NCBI RefSeq assembly: GCF_008831285.2
Contig: NC_045142.1
Span: 4,969,501 to 5,033,500, forward strand
DNA: 64,000 bases
Reading direction: 5' to 3'
Source of the DNA: Nymphaea colorata
Taxonomy: Eukaryota > Streptophyta > Magnoliopsida > Nymphaeales > Nymphaeaceae
Part shown: positions 1-12,657 of the stretch, in pieces
How positions within the stretch are numbered: the stretch's first letter is position 1
Layout: each line of letters opens with the position of its first letter
The notes under the pieces: generated by a model
What the model was told of the DNA's origin: nothing
What the model saw: only the letters and a program-made list of their open reading frames with translations
Databases searched by the model: none
Position numbers and translations under genes: made by a program

Positions 1-1229
1 CAACGCTTATTTATCTTTCTATGACATGGCCGTAATTCTCACATATCTGAAGAAAGCCCTTGGACACAGACTATAGAACAAGAGAAATGAACATATAGCT
101 GTTAAATTATGGATATCCAAATATTGCTTGGGAAAGCTTGCATTGAGAATCTATAACTGGTTATTGTCTATATCATGTGGAGATTATTGTCTATAACCCT
201 GACCTTACCGAGGACCTCCTCAAGAAGTCCAGTTTTTTCATCTCCTCATTGATTTCACATTGTTGCCATTAGAATCTAATTGTCGCAATTCATGTCCTGG
301 CTCAAATCATTGCCTAGAAGAGATAATAGCAAGAGAAAGAAAGAATGAAATAAGGACCCAGCACCCAAGCTCTAAAATCCAATTTCATTTCCAATTTTAA
401 AAGATCTAGCTAGTTGTTGGCTTTTTCACTTTCATATTTTACAAAAAAATATGATTGAAGTTCTTTTTCCTAGCTTTTTATCCAAAAACTTGAGTTTATA
501 AAAGCTAGTTTTTCCAATTACAAAGTCCAATTTGTTTCTAGATGTTTAATTTAACCAAATGGCCCTTTAAAAATCACTGTAGACTCAAGCAAATGGAAAA
601 TATGTTCTACTACCTTGTGAGAGCTCCTTATAATATACCAATCTTTAGGAATTTTTAAAACTGTCGTTCACAAATAACTTTCTTTAGTTTGGTGGACTTG
701 AATTGATGCTTAATTGTAGATGAAAATTCAAAATTGAGTTGTATTTAATTTCCACCCAAAGCAAGTTAAATTATTGCAACCATAGAAAGATTATGGACAT
801 TCGGTTATAAAAAGCTAATCTTTCCAACTAGGTGATTGATCAAGCATACATTGGAGAAGACCCACATGGCTAGTGCAGAGCCATTGGCCACACTGCTACT
901 CTTCATCTCCTTAAAAACACTAAGCTATAAAAATCAGGAACTAGTTCTTGCATGAATCAACCATCCTTTGAGGCTTCCTATCTAAAAGTCTAGGGTAACA
1001 TTGTATGCATCTTTGCTAAACACTTAATCAAATAGTCGCCCTATTCATTCAGGATAGTGTTCTCAGTTTAGATATTCTACCAGAAAGTAAAAACCAATGA
1101 ACTTTTCATGGCCTACATGGCCGCTTTCTGTTGCATCTTGAATAAGTCAATTGTCAAATAGCAAGAGATCAACTAATGTTTCAATGAAGCTTTGTCTGTC
1201 TGCTATGATGTTGATATCAACATAAGTTT
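1..1229. other. Region 3' of receptor copy 1, no gene seen
   Basis: This AT-rich stretch follows the stop codon of receptor copy 1 on the minus strand. I see no open frame with family resemblance, no tRNA-like fold and no clear transposon end. It presumably holds the 3' untranslated region and intergenic DNA, but I could not identify a confident polyadenylation signal. Confidence 0.5.
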
Positions 1230-4200
1230 CTATCTTGCTAATGGATGTTCTTGGTGGTTTGTAGTCGAAATAAGTGTTTCAGGAGAACACACTGACATAG
1301 TCATCACTTCTGTCCTTGAAACATCAAGCGCATAGTAACCAGTCTCAATCTCCATCGCCTCGTTCAAGTCCTTTAGAATATTATACATGTTTGGCCGCTC
1401 AACAGATCTCCTTGCAGTACATGCTAATGCTATTTCTGCTACCTTCCATACAGAATTCATTTTGTGCTGCCCTTTAATCCTTGGGTCAATAATGCTCTCT
1501 ATGTCACCCCTCACAATCTTTGATGTTGCCCATTCAATAATATGAAAATGTTCGTCAAGACTGCTAAGTATGGCTCCTTGACCGCACATAAGCTCAAAAA
1601 GAACCACACCAAAGCTGTAAACATCACTCTTTTTGGTAAGAAGGCTTGTTTCTGAGTACCTGCAAAACCAAAATATATAGTGACCTTGTGTTCAAAGTTA
1701 ATCAGAGGAAGTCATTGCGGCTTGCTTTCATTGTGGATCTATAGGCTTTTACTATTGAAGGTCTATTAGAAGGGTATACTGTCATTGTGGGTCAAAAGAG
1801 CCCTTCTTAGCTATCTTGTCTTGTTGATATTTTAACTCCTTCTTCATGTTATTCTCTTGAATGTAATATGATGCATTTTTTCTGCTTCTAGTTATTCTCT
1901 TTTTAATATTGAGCTGAACAATTGTAGTCTTATAAAAAAGCAAGTAGCTACAGCATGTGCAAGTAAAACATGTGCATCAAGTAAGGTATTAGACGTGCAA
2001 GAGGGTTGCCTATAGTGGTAACATGCAGCATGGGGCTCCCATATATAGCATAATGTTCAATGGCCAATAAGTTCATTGCCTCAAACAAATGCAGTACTTA
2101 ACAATTTCTCGACTCTACTTCATCAGCATGTTTTGTTAACAAATTGTGCATGCCAAAACAATCATAGCCCACAACTGCACTTTCCTAGTTTCTCATTTAA
2201 GCATAGGTTTGAATAGTTTTCATGTTTTAGATTCATTGTTCTTCCCAATCAAATCATGTTATGTAGTTGGCTTGGTCTTGAGCCAAGTTTAACAGAGCCA
2301 ACATTTCACATTTGCTCCAGCTACAAAAGCTACTACTGGGTGAATCAGCCATGACATGTTTTAGACCACAAAAAATATTCAAATATGTATCGAAGAAGAC
2401 CAAATAACTTAAATAGAAAAACATACTCAGGATCAAGGTGTACCAACAATTATTGTTGATATTTGAGTCTTCTCAACAATCCTAGAAATTCCAAAGTCTG
2501 CTACTTTGGCTTCTAGTTGTTCATTAAGAAGTATGTTTGTGCTTTTTATGTCTCTGTGAATTATGGAGGGTTGGCAACCTGAGTGTAGATATTCCAAACC
2601 TGCATTGGAGGCTCAACTTATCAGCATTCACAAAAGACCATTAAAGATGATGAAGCTGTCGAGACTAAATGACATAGGTTGCATACCAGTTGCAACATCC
2701 AATGCTATTTGCAACCGCCTCTTCCATGTTAAAGGTTCTGCTCCAGTTCTTTTTCCTGCATTTAATGAAAACAATTTCAATTTCTTAATATTTAATTTTG
2801 TGACTTATTACTAAGATAACATGAAGCACTATTGGCCCTTGTATAAACTATGTAAATAATATAGTCCTAAAATGTTTGGGGGCTTAAGAAAAAAATAGCT
2901 GCTTCAAGTTCTAGAAGGTGTGCATATATGTATGTTTCTTTACCATGTATTTTCTTATAAACAATTCTTATCCCAAGAGGTCTTTGATAATAATGAGGCA
3001 GTTCATTTGTTTCAGCACGCCAACTTGTGGATGATAGGAAATAGTTTGGAAGATCTTCATTTTAAGTTCACTATTTGGTGCTTTTGTGGATTTGAACTGC
3101 TGAAGAGCTTCATGTAGTAATCAAGTCAAACTAGATCTAGTTCATGCTTTTATTCTTGTATTTTGCCACTTATTGGACATCTACATCTCTTGTAAAGTAC
3201 CATCTCTTGTATTTTGCCACTTGTATTTAGCTTGAATGATCACATAATTTTTTTTTCTGCTCAAAATTTTTCACTTCCATGGTCTTAGTTTCTTGGCTAA
3301 ACATTGAACTTATAGAAATTTTACTTGCATGCACTACAAGAATAATCTGCAATGGAGTTTATCTTTTCCTTAACATTTGAAAAATGGGTAAAGTTACGGT
3401 ATCTAATATAGAAGATAAGTACCAAATCAATTGCCAATGGACAATGCAAGGACCATGCATTTGTTTCCACTATTTGCTTGAAAGTTAGCTAGATGTGTGT
3501 CTTGTTATTGTTTGTCCAATAGTTTTTGGTCTCTTCATGGCTGATAATGGCTCGGATGCTAAAAATTGTTTAACAACACATATTTTGATATTTTTGGTCT
3601 CTTAGCAAGTATAACACACAATCGCAGGGAAAGTAATGCTCTCCCATCTAGTACAACTAAAGTAAGTGAAATACAACCAATGAATATTAGCAAAAGACTG
3701 AAATATGACAAATTAAGTTGATAATTAAACTAAATCTAGTGGGAATCAATCACCAATATGCATGAAAATTTCTTGACACATTGTAATTTCCTTTTAAAGT
3801 AATTCATGCTGACAACAAAAATGTCTAACAAAACAAAATAACAAAAGCTTCTATCAAGGCTAGACAAGGGTCTTCTACATTTCAACTATGCCTATAAGTG
3901 TGAAAAATTTTGAAGGCAGGTGTTGTGAACTGCCTAACTTTTTAACTGATCATCCTTATGTTATGTGCATGAATTCAGATCATGATCTCAAATAATCATA
4001 TGCTATGACATGCTTATAAGGATTTTGAAGGCAAAATCCTTTATGACATTTTAAAGTAATCATCTAGTGGGTTATGCATGTCCTTGCCATATTCTATGCA
4101 ACTCATCCTATAACTTGGTTGGCATGTTGTTTTTGTGATTTGCTGGGTATAATTATAAATTCATGACACATTGTAAAAAAGAAATTTGGCTAGGTTTATA

Positions 4201-4641
4201 CCTGATAAGATGTCTCTCAAGCTTCCATTCTGCATGTACTCATAGAGGACAATATTATTCATGCCTTCATCACAAAATCCAACAAATGCTACAAGGTTTT
4301 TGTGATGCACTGTCATTAATAACTTGACCTACAATGTTGGAATGGAAAAACTTGAGTTCCTTCACAAAATTTTGGGAATAAAATGAGCAAAAACAATTAA
4401 CAATAAACACAATCTACTCTAACCTCTGCGACAAATTCTTTAGATCCTTGTTCTTGCCAATCTTTCAATACCTTGACTGCAACTTCATTGCCATTATTAA
4501 GGCATCCATAATAAACAGAACCAGATCCTCCATCACCAATAAGAATTTCAAAGTTTTGTGTAATCTTGACAATCTCTTCATAGGTGAATGCATGGTTTTG
4601 CCCCAGTTGAATGCAACCAGCTTGTTGCTTGACATGGTTCT
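1230..4641 (-). pseudogene. Copy 1 kinase-domain exons 9-13
   Basis: These five exons encode the juxtamembrane segment and Ser/Thr kinase. Exon 9 (4424-4641) begins with the juxtamembrane region and reads FTYEEIVKITQNFE, then the glycine loop IGDGGSGSVYYG and the lysine in VAVKVL. Exon 10 (4202-4328) covers VKLLMTVHHKNLVAFVGFC. Exon 11 (2687-2755) carries PLTWKRRLQIALDVATG. Exon 12 (2427-2599) has the catalytic loop HRDIKSTN and the magnesium motif DFG. Exon 13 (1230-1659) covers SDVYSFGVVLFEL to the C-terminus, including VERPNM. All catalytic residues are present. The lesion is at about 2436-2444: the family sequence GTPGYLDPE reads GTP then stop, because 8 nt coding for the P-G-Y part are missing. 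Exon 12 to 13 phase fits only if those 8 nt are restored, so the kinase C-lobe is out of frame. Confidence 0.87.
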
Positions 4642-5953
4642 CTACAATTTCACATGACAATTCATTAGCCAGTCAAGCTCATAGTTTATGTCCTCATGGT
4701 GGCTATGTGTTAGAAATTTGTTTGTTGTTTCATTACTTTAACAATTTTAGTGTCATTCAATTTCATGAAGAAGTTCAATGCAAGTAATTGATTTTGAATG
4801 CCTATAAGTTTGGGATGAAATGCACTCCTTTCATCATCATTGGCACTTCAATTATGTAATAGTTTTTTAATTTCAAAACATGTTCAAGGTTTAACCATGC
4901 CAATACTCTAATGGGGACAACCATGAAACACCTTGACTGCACCTCCCAATCCTAGGAGACACACTTGGAACAACATTATGTAAGGGGTTGATTCCCATGG
5001 AAACTAAACCAAGGAATTTGCTTGACAACAATTGCCTGCTCCCATTATGCCAACCACCTTTGGGTCTAAGTGTTTAACAGTTTCTTGAATACTTATCTTT
5101 TTTCAATTTAAAATGAGTACACCAATCACCTATTCTCTTCCTTCATACCTACAATTATAGAAGACATCATTTTTAGCTTACTAATGTTGATTGTGTTGTA
5201 AACATGAAGAGATGGCTTAGTGAAGAGGAGGATCACTACTCAATCTTATAAAGTTCCCAAAAATACAATGAAAAAATGAAAGCAGAGAAATTATTTTAGG
5301 CAATGAACAATCAAGCACAATTGCAATAACCTGACAAGGAAAGAAGGATTAAGCAAAAGAGCTACAATTTAATTTTCAAGTCAAGGTCTCACTCTTGTCA
5401 GATAAATAACTACTACTTGTAAACAAATGAATGAAGAAGTAAGCTGAAATTTCAAATATTGAAGTACGAATATCTAATTCATCCACTTACATTTCATCAC
5501 CTCAATGAGGTTCAAGACCTGCAAGTGGATTGGTCCATCGTCCTCCACAAACAAACATAGACCAGGCAAATGTCGATGTGTTCTATATTAGGAGGCAATA
5601 GAGCATGCATAACTGATCAATTCTAAATGGCCTCTTTTTGTAAAAATGAGGGTAAATTCAAGCTCACTTCTGCAATGTGACTGGTTGAAGACAGACATTA
5701 TGAAGTATGAAAAAATAATGCACAAGCAATTAGCAACATCATAATGAGGTACACAGGATACAAAAAGTACATTCTCTAGAAAGACTTTTTATAGCAAGAA
5801 GTATTGACTATAGAGCGAGAATGTTGTCCCTTCCTTTCATAGGGAGGTGCCTTGCCCAATATGCTAGAAGGAGCTGGGAATCTAAGAGAGTATCCATTTG
5901 CAATCAATTTAATTGGAGACTACTAAGGCACATTTGGGAATAAAATGACTTAC

Positions 5954-6153
5954 CTACATTATTCTTGAACATGACATTTAGTGATGGCCTAAGACGTTGG
6001 CTTCGAAGGCATGCATTGATGACACAACCAACTAGCAATAGAAATAAGATACCCATGCCAACTGATACTCCAACAGTGATTGGCTTCTTATTTCTTTCAC
6101 CATTTGTTGAGAGTGGACTTGGATTGACTTCAGTGAGGTTGTTTCCCTTTGTA
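5954..6153 (-). pseudogene. Copy 1 transmembrane exon 8
   Basis: On the minus strand the exon reads a Ser/Pro/Asn-rich stalk (NPSPLSTNGERNKKP), then a hydrophobic helix (ITVGVSVGMGILFLLLVG) and a basic stop-transfer run with CLRSQRLRP. This is the usual membrane exon between the LRRs and kinase of this family. The acceptor is TTTTAG before 6153 and the donor GTAAGT after 5954. Unlike the equivalent exons of copies 2 and 3, it is open to the end. Confidence 0.82.
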
Positions 6154-6372
6154 CTAAAAGTACAGACAATTAAAGAGCATTCAAGATGTTGTATATAGAT
6201 GAAATGACATTAACCAATTACAGATATCATACTTTTAGTTTGGTATGCTTTGGATGCAATACCATCACCCAATTGCAGTTATCATATTTCTAATTTCTCT
6301 ATCGATGGCCGAAAGAAGTTATATGAGCACCCTTTGATTGCCCCCTCTCTCTTTCTCTCTCTCATACACTAA

Positions 6373-7430
6373 GGGGCATTTGTTATGCTGGAAAAACACT
6401 ATACCGGAGGAAAAAAATTTCAAACTTTTAAAATTTTTTCTCATTCTATCAAACATGGATAAATTTTTTTGACCGTTGGAGGTGATTTCGGGAATATATT
6501 TCCGGAAAAATTTTTCCAACCAGAGGGGTGGAAAAATTTTTCCGGAAAATTTTTTTTTTTTACCATTGAAGGAAGGAGGAAGAATGGACGGGGAGGAAGA
6601 AGAAGGGAAGAAGGGAAGGAGGGAGGAAGTAGAAGGGAAGGAGAAGAAGGGAGGAAGGGAAGGAGGGAGGAGGAAGAAGAAGAAGGGAAGAAGGGAAGGA
6701 GGGAGGAGGAAGAAGGGAGCGAGGGAGGAAGAAAAAGGGAAGAAGGGAAGGAGAAGAAGGGAAGAAGGGAATGAGGGATTTTGGAACCCTTGGCAATTCC
6801 TACCAAGGTTTTCAGCAGAGGGTTTCACCAGCGCAGAAAGAACGAAGGGGAAAGAGGATGAAGAAGGGAAGGAAGGAGGGAGGAGGAAGAAGGGAATGAG
6901 GGAGGAGGAGGGAGGAAAGAAGAAGGGAAGGAGGGAGAGAGAAGAGGCGGAAGGAGAGGGCTACACAAAGAAGGAGGGTGAGACACAGAGAAGGAGTGGG
7001 TGGGATACAAAGGGAGAGAGATGGAGAAAGAGGGTGAAGATGAAAGAGAGAGCAACGGAAAGAGGGCGAGACAATAGAGAAGGGAGGAAGAGACAGAGAC
7101 AGAGAGTTGAGAGCTGCTCCTGAGCCGACGATGCGAGGAACCTCCCTTCTCTTCCCTTCTTCCTCCTCCTCCTTCTTCCTCTTCCTCCCTTGTCTTCCCT
7201 TCTTCCTCCTTCCTCCCTTGCTCCCTTCTTGCTCCTCCCTCCTACCTCCTTCCCTTCTTCCTCACCATTTCCACCAAACGAAGAAATTTTTTTCTAGAAA
7301 AATAATTCCACCATAACAAACGTAAGCTGGTTTTGGAAAAATGGAAAAAATATTTCCGTTTCATCAATTTCAGAAATTTTTTTCTAGAAATTTTTTTCCA
7401 GAAATAAATTTCTGGCCATCAAACGGCCCC
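6373..7430. mobile_element. Tourist-like (PIF/Harbinger) non-autonomous element
   Basis: The element begins GGGGCATTTGTTATG and ends CATCAAACGGCCCC, which are imperfect terminal inverted repeats. It is flanked on both sides by TAA, the 3-bp target duplication expected of PIF/Harbinger elements. It lies in the intron between copy 1 exons 7 and 8. Both subterminal regions carry related blocks of TTTTTCC/GGAAAAA. The interior is a very long purine tract followed by a pyrimidine tract. There is no transposase. The six-frame ORFs inside are low-complexity Arg/Glu/Gly/Lys or Ser/Pro/Leu/Phe strings and are not credible proteins. Confidence 0.7.
6566..7262. repeat. Long polypurine tract followed by polypyrimidine tract
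   Basis: From about 6566 to 7105 the plus strand is almost wholly A and G in GAAGG/GGGAGGA/GAAGAA patterns, interrupted only near 6778-6835. From about 7136 to 7262 it is C/T-rich (CCTCC, CTTCC). The two halves are roughly complementary and can fold back. Mirror-symmetric purine tracts of this size can form triplex DNA and are prone to length change. Confidence 0.75.
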
Positions 7431-8689
7431 TAAAATATGGTCATAATGTTGCATTTCCTTCTCCAAAAAGAAATCCCACTTACTTTAGTCTAAGTTTCTT
7501 GTTGCTTGCTAGTGACGCAGGTAGAGGCCCAGTGAAATTATTGTCTGCCAGGTTCCTACATGCAACAATCAATGGAAATCTTGTCATCATAATGGCCAAT
7601 GGTGATTAAAACAAGCAGATTGTTGATTCAAACTGTATGATTGCCCTCAAATTGGGGAACAAAAGATTCAACACACTAGAATTTCTACATAACTAGTTGA
7701 CAAAGCTGTTGTAATTCTTCTGTGCAAAGCAACCAACAGATTCCATATTTAGGGGCTCCTCTCTCCCTAGAAGAGCAATATTAGAAACTTTCCACAATAA
7801 GCCTTGTGATCAATTTATTAAGGACCCCAAGAGAGGGTTGAGAAACATGTTGAACAAACTGAAAGAACACATATTTGGTCCTAATACATGACTCATTTGA
7901 GTGGCTTCAATCAACGGGTAATTAAGCTATCGCAGTTCATCTAATTACTTGCAAAGATGGTACATACCCACACAGATTGCCAAAAATAAATATGACAAAC
8001 AATTTCATATAATAAGCTGAGGTTTTGAGCTTCATGTCACAAAAGGGTGGGATTACGATTACAGAAACAAGAAGCTGAGAAACAAGACAAAGACTTACAA
8101 TGTAAACTAGTTATCTAATTGTACATCAAGAGATAATGTAGTGCTGAAATTATACAAAAACATACATTAATGAGCCTCACCTCTCTTTAACTGTTGACTC
8201 CATTTAGAGTTTCAATGGAACAACCAATTACTAATGCAGCTCAACCTATTTGTCCGCCTAAGCAGGTTATGTTCAGCCCATTAGCTTGTATCACTACGCT
8301 GGAATGAATTTGTTACTTGCCAAACCTATTTGAGGTATAATGAGCTACATAAATCTACAGGAATGATGGTTTCACTTTTTTTGGAGGTTATAGGCCGATT
8401 ACAGATGCTGCATAAGCTCTCCCTTGATATTGCAGCTATCAACTCTCCAGAGTGCTAGACATTACACCACCAAAAACAGACACTCGTAGAGCACAAGGAT
8501 TAATGTTGACATATATAGGAGTTGAAGGTATACACTTATAGTGCTTCCCTAAATAACATCTGGTATTAATTGTTTTAGTTAGCTTTAGTTAATAAGATAG
8601 AACTTTGTGTTTCAATACTACCAACATTTCGGTGTATTCTTTACCATTGGGGGTGGGAGGTTTAGGTATGTCAATGTTTCATGTATTCT

Positions 8690-8962
8690 TTACCGTACCA
8701 CATTACAGTATACTGAATATTAACTTTCAAAATGTATTTATATTGGATAAAGATTGTATAATTTACAACTGAATGTAAATGCCAATTCAAATCCGATTGG
8801 ATATTTGTTTAAAATTGTATCTAAAATCCAAACTTGAGTGGATATTACTTCTTAAATTCAAAATCCAATCTGATGTTAAAACATTTTTCATATCTGATAT
8901 TTCTGAAGAAATTGATATGATATCCAATCTGCAATATGGGATCCATTGATATCACCGGTGGG
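8690..8962. repeat. Remnant of the ATCCGA-type repeat family
   Basis: This segment of copy 1 intron 6 is built from variants of AATCCAAATCC and TTGGATATTTG and ends with GGATCCATTGATATCA. That end resembles the termini of the large foldback element at 33410-36008. It looks like one decayed arm. Another relative lies at 59230-59540. Confidence 0.45.
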
Positions 8963-10064
8963 GCTTCATTAGAACTAAAAGAAAGCACACAGGACAGATT
9001 GAGATTAAGCAATGAAGAATTGGAGCTAACCTTCTACACTAAAACCTTTTTGGACTTGAACTAATAGAAAAAAAAAATCAGCTGAACTAGCTTTTGCAAT
9101 TTATTGAAGCTTTCTTTTTTCGGTATATAAACTCACAGCTCTTTCAAGGAAGGAAATCTCCCCAAGAACTCTGGGATCTGACCGTTCAAGCTGTTGTTAC
9201 TCAGATCACTGTCAAATCAGATGGTGTTCAGTGAGACACCATACATGTAATTAAGCAAGTGGAAACCGAAGAATGAATGATGGTGCTTTTGCTCACATTA
9301 TCTCAAGCGCAGCCAAGCCGCTGAAGTCTGGAAGGTTGCCGTAAAAGCCTGATCCGCTAAGGTGCCTTAAAAAGCAAAAGAGAGGGCAATGTTACTCGAG
9401 AATGCCTTGTGATGGAAGTATTTGTCTTGCTGTGACAAGGAGAAAGATTTTTATTGCTCTTTTTAAATGGCTAGGTTTGTCTAGGGAATAATATGGCAAA
9501 GTTGAAAATCTCAGCAAGTTTAAAAATATATATATAAGAAATCCTAACAATAAAATGTGAAAAGAATACCAAATGAACATGGAAATGCATTTTTTTTATG
9601 TTATTGACATTTTCTTTCATATGGGTGTCTTTTTCAAAAAGGAAGGTTTTTCAGCTTATCTATTTTTGATGAATAAAACAGGTTTTTGTCGAAAAGGACA
9701 GATTTTCTGTGACAATAAACCTAAAGTTAGTAACCGACACATTCCTCGATTCTTTCGCATAGTACAGTGAACAAGGTGTTCGACAAGGACAACATTGAGG
9801 TTTTCAAACACTTTTCTTTACACACGTGCCAAAAGACACATGCTTGGTTCTGAATATGTCAGAAGTTATGGATGTTTTTTTAATTAAAACATGGCGCTTT
9901 CAAACTTGTGTTATAGGAAAATAATATATGTTCTTATTATTACTAGAAAAAAAATAATATATGTTCTTATTATTACTAAAAAAATTTTTAGGAGGAAACT
10001 CATAAATTTGTCTCATACTCACAGTTCAGTTAGGCTGGGTGGATTGTCAGCATTGCACTTGAGC

Positions 10065-10104
10065 CAATCCCAAGTGGACCCTACCAATCCCAAGTGGACC
10101 CTAC
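10065..10104. repeat. 20-bp tandem duplication inside LRR exon 4
   Basis: Two perfect 20-bp copies (10065-10084 and 10085-10104) lie head to tail within the WDWL codons of exon 4. Copy 2 has a single copy. The duplication changes the frame and places TAG directly after the first WDW. Perfect identity suggests it is recent, or an assembly artefact. Confidence 0.9.
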
Positions 10105-11689
10105 GGGAAGACATGGATCACCTGCCCACGACTGAAGCTGTTCACATTGGTCCTGTAGCTCTTCCAACGCCTTCACTGCATACAATTGTCACAAAAAACA
10201 ACATTTGTGCTCAAATTAATTTGTTGTGAATAGAAATGGCCAAAATTGTAAACCATAGTAAACGGGAAAAAATGCATTTTGTACTTCAGCATTTTCATCA
10301 CAATTTCAGAAATGAAAAGTAATTAATGGTTTTGTGTTCCCAAACTTAAGAATCAGACTCAAATCGGCAACCTTATAGTGTAATTTACTGCATCCCTACT
10401 CACCATAGATGACCTTAATTATGATGATCTTAATTATGATTTGTCAACATCACTAACCATGAAAAATGTCATAAATACAAGAACACTTGCTTAACTTGTA
10501 TTTATCCCTTTCTCTCTCTATCAAAAGGGGGTGAATAAGCACCCCCAAGTCGTGCACCCCCAAGTTGTCTGAAAAAAAAAAAAGTTTGGGTTCTGTCGTG
10601 CAGTCTCAAAAACCAGTTTTCAAAGCAGACTTAAAACATCAATTTTTTGAGAATCTATTTTTCATAAAACCACATTTTCCTTATGTTGCGTTTGATGGCT
10701 CCCTGGAGCTAATCTTAAAGAACATGGTTTTATGAACCACTGTCTGATCTCTCCCGTGGATACTCTCTCTCTCTCTCACCTATTTGTCTTGACTGCGACC
10801 ACCATGATGGATGTCGTTGTTTTGCTTTCTTCAATCAGTGTGCAGTGGCATTGTCGACAAAAGGTAAGTCTGGGCAACCTGGGTACTCCACGGATACTGG
10901 GTGCCCAGCACCATCTGGCCCAGGCTTAATCTCCAAAAAACCAGGGATTCAGGGTTACTTGAAGAAAAAAATTATATTAAAAAATTTTTGTTGGATAATA
11001 TATTTTTTATATTTGTCTTTAGTTTGGCCTATTTAGATAAGTTTGATGGATAGTTTGGCCTGTTTCTTAAAAAAAAAACTTAGCTCTACCCCTCTCAGCA
11101 TGGGCCAAGTTGATAATATATCAGGGCCTAATGAGACTCGATTCGGGTCGGCCTAATGAGACTCTATTCGACCCAATTAATTTGATTAATAATCTATATT
11201 TTATTATTAAAATATATTTTATATTCAAACTTTTTAGTTTATATTTAAAAAATATTTTTTTTTATTTTACTAAACCGAGCTCAACCGGCCCGAGGTTCAG
11301 GTATAAGTATCTGGAGGCCAAACTCAAGTTCCAGACGTCAGACAGACATTGAGGCACAGTAGGTTGATTTCTCTCCTTCCCTCTGACCCTCTTCCTCCCT
11401 CTCTTTTTCCGGCCAGCATGAGCGTGGATTTTCCAGCCAACCCTGGTCTCTCTCCTATGGGTGGGTGCTAGGTCGGCGGGGGGCCCAATGCCCGCACTGT
11501 AATGGGCCCGGGTGTTGGTCCCATGGTCTGGCTCAATAATATTTAAAAAATATTATTTTTAAAATTTAATAATATATATTTTATTATTTAAAATAAAATT
11601 TATATTAAAAAATTATTTTATAATTTAAAAACATTTTTATATTATAACGAGGCCCGGCCGTGCCCGTCGGACCGACCCGGCCCGATGCC

Positions 11690-11992
11690 CGAGTCTCTCC
11701 CACCCAACCCTTCTCTCTCTGCCCTCATCTCTCCCTCTTTTTCTTGTCGGCGCCTCTTTTTTCTGGCCAGCCATGAGGGCGGATTTTCCACCCAGAATTC
11801 GTCTCTCCCTGTCTGCCCTCATCTCTCCCTTTCTTTTTCTGGCCATCGACGAGGGTGGATTTTCCACCCAGCCCTCGTTTCTGTCTGCCCTCATCTCTCT
11901 CTGCCTTCATCTCTCCCTTTCTTTTCTGGCCAGCAACGAGGGTGGATTTTCCACCCAGCCCTCGTCTCTCTCGGTCTGCCCTCATCTCTCTC
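11690..11992. repeat. Imperfect tandem repeat, about three units
   Basis: Units share CTGCCCTCATCTCTCCCTTT, then TTTCTGGCCA, then GAGGGTGGATTTTCCACCCAG. The spacing between units is roughly 80-110 bp, with small indels. A single degenerate unit also occurs near 11405-11450. ORFs in both strands here are by-products of the repeat. Confidence 0.7.
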
Positions 11993-12008
11993 TCTCCTTA
12001 AATTTTTG

Positions 12009-12062
12009 CAACCCTCGGCAGGCAGTGCCGAGGGTTTCAATATCTTTTCTGAAACCCTCGGC
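12009..12062. repeat. CCCTCGGCA hairpin
   Basis: AACCCTCGGCA and TGCCGAGGGTT are separated by five bases, giving a perfect 11-bp stem. A third copy, AAACCCTCGGCAGC, follows about 30 bp downstream. Clustered, oppositely oriented copies of a short GC motif resemble transposon subterminal repeats, but I could not place the parent element. Confidence 0.6.
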
Positions 12063-12657
12063 AGCAATCAGTTTTAAAAAAAAATTGGGGTGAGGGTTTG
12101 AACTTCTAAGGTGCGTCGGCCATCTTTGGTTCAATATTTCCCTCTCTCGCTCCCTCTCCTTCTCTTCTTTGTGTTCTGAAACATTTTTGTAATTGCTGAT
12201 TCTTTGGTGAAGAGAGAGTCATCGCAGGCGTCAGTCGACGAGCATGGCGCGAGATCTCCCGCCATAGCATAGCATCGTGTGCAGATTTGAGATCTGCGAT
12301 AGAGATCGGATGGGGGGCCTGATCCCTAATCCGTGGATTTCAGCCCTCTCGCGGCATTGAAATCTACCGATGCGAGATCTGTACTGTGTTTTACTTCTGA
12401 TCTCTATCATCAAATCCGACCTCGGAGCTGAGATCAGAGGTAAACAAACACGGCCTTAGTGTGCCATCCAAACGCTACCACAAAGTTATTTTTAGAAATC
12501 GTAAGCAAAAACAACATAACGTTACGCATGACATCTAGATGAAGCAAATGAACCTGCTCATATGAACCCGTTTAGCAATCAATGTACACTAATCGATTGA
12601 TGATGAATCTATAAAATGTCCACTAATTCTTTAAGGGAGAGAGAGTCAGAGAGATAC

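Larger units (their letters stand above)
7484..10175 (-). pseudogene. Copy 1 LRR exons 4-7
   Basis: Four exons encode the LRR region: 10023-10175 (the QSWAGDPCLP cap, with WDW), 9297-9365 (LSGSGFYGNLPDFSGLAALE), 9137-9208 (DLSNNSLNGQIPEFLG) and 7484-7555 (NLADNNFTGPLPASLASN). The 69- and 72-nt exon sizes with phase-2 introns are typical of LRR-I and LRR-VIII genes, one repeat per exon. Exon 4 is 153 nt rather than the 133 nt of copy 2, owing to a 20-nt tandem duplication that introduces a stop. Exons 5-7 are intact. Confidence 0.85.
10500..12458. mobile_element. Composite repeat/transposon region in copy 1 intron 3
   Basis: The right end reads AAACAAACACGGCC followed by TTA, which resembles the end of a Tourist-type element. 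A possible matching left end is near 10685 (GTTGCGTTTGATGG). Inside are GC-rich blocks, A/T-rich arms (11530-11640), a tandem repeat (11690-11990) and CCCTCGGCA inverted motifs (12009-12062). I read it as nested, decayed transposons. The boundaries are uncertain and there is no transposase frame. Confidence 0.4.

Noticed and set aside
6319-7316. Several long ORFs on both strands (up to 215 codons) around 6.3-7.3 kb
   Set aside because: They are Arg/Glu/Gly/Lys or Ser/Pro/Leu/Phe strings produced by the GA/CT tract of a transposon.
11637-12093. Overlapping frames of 85-130 codons on both strands near 11.6-12.1 kb
   Set aside because: They arise from the GAGGGTGGATTTTCC tandem repeat; no conserved domain and no codon bias.
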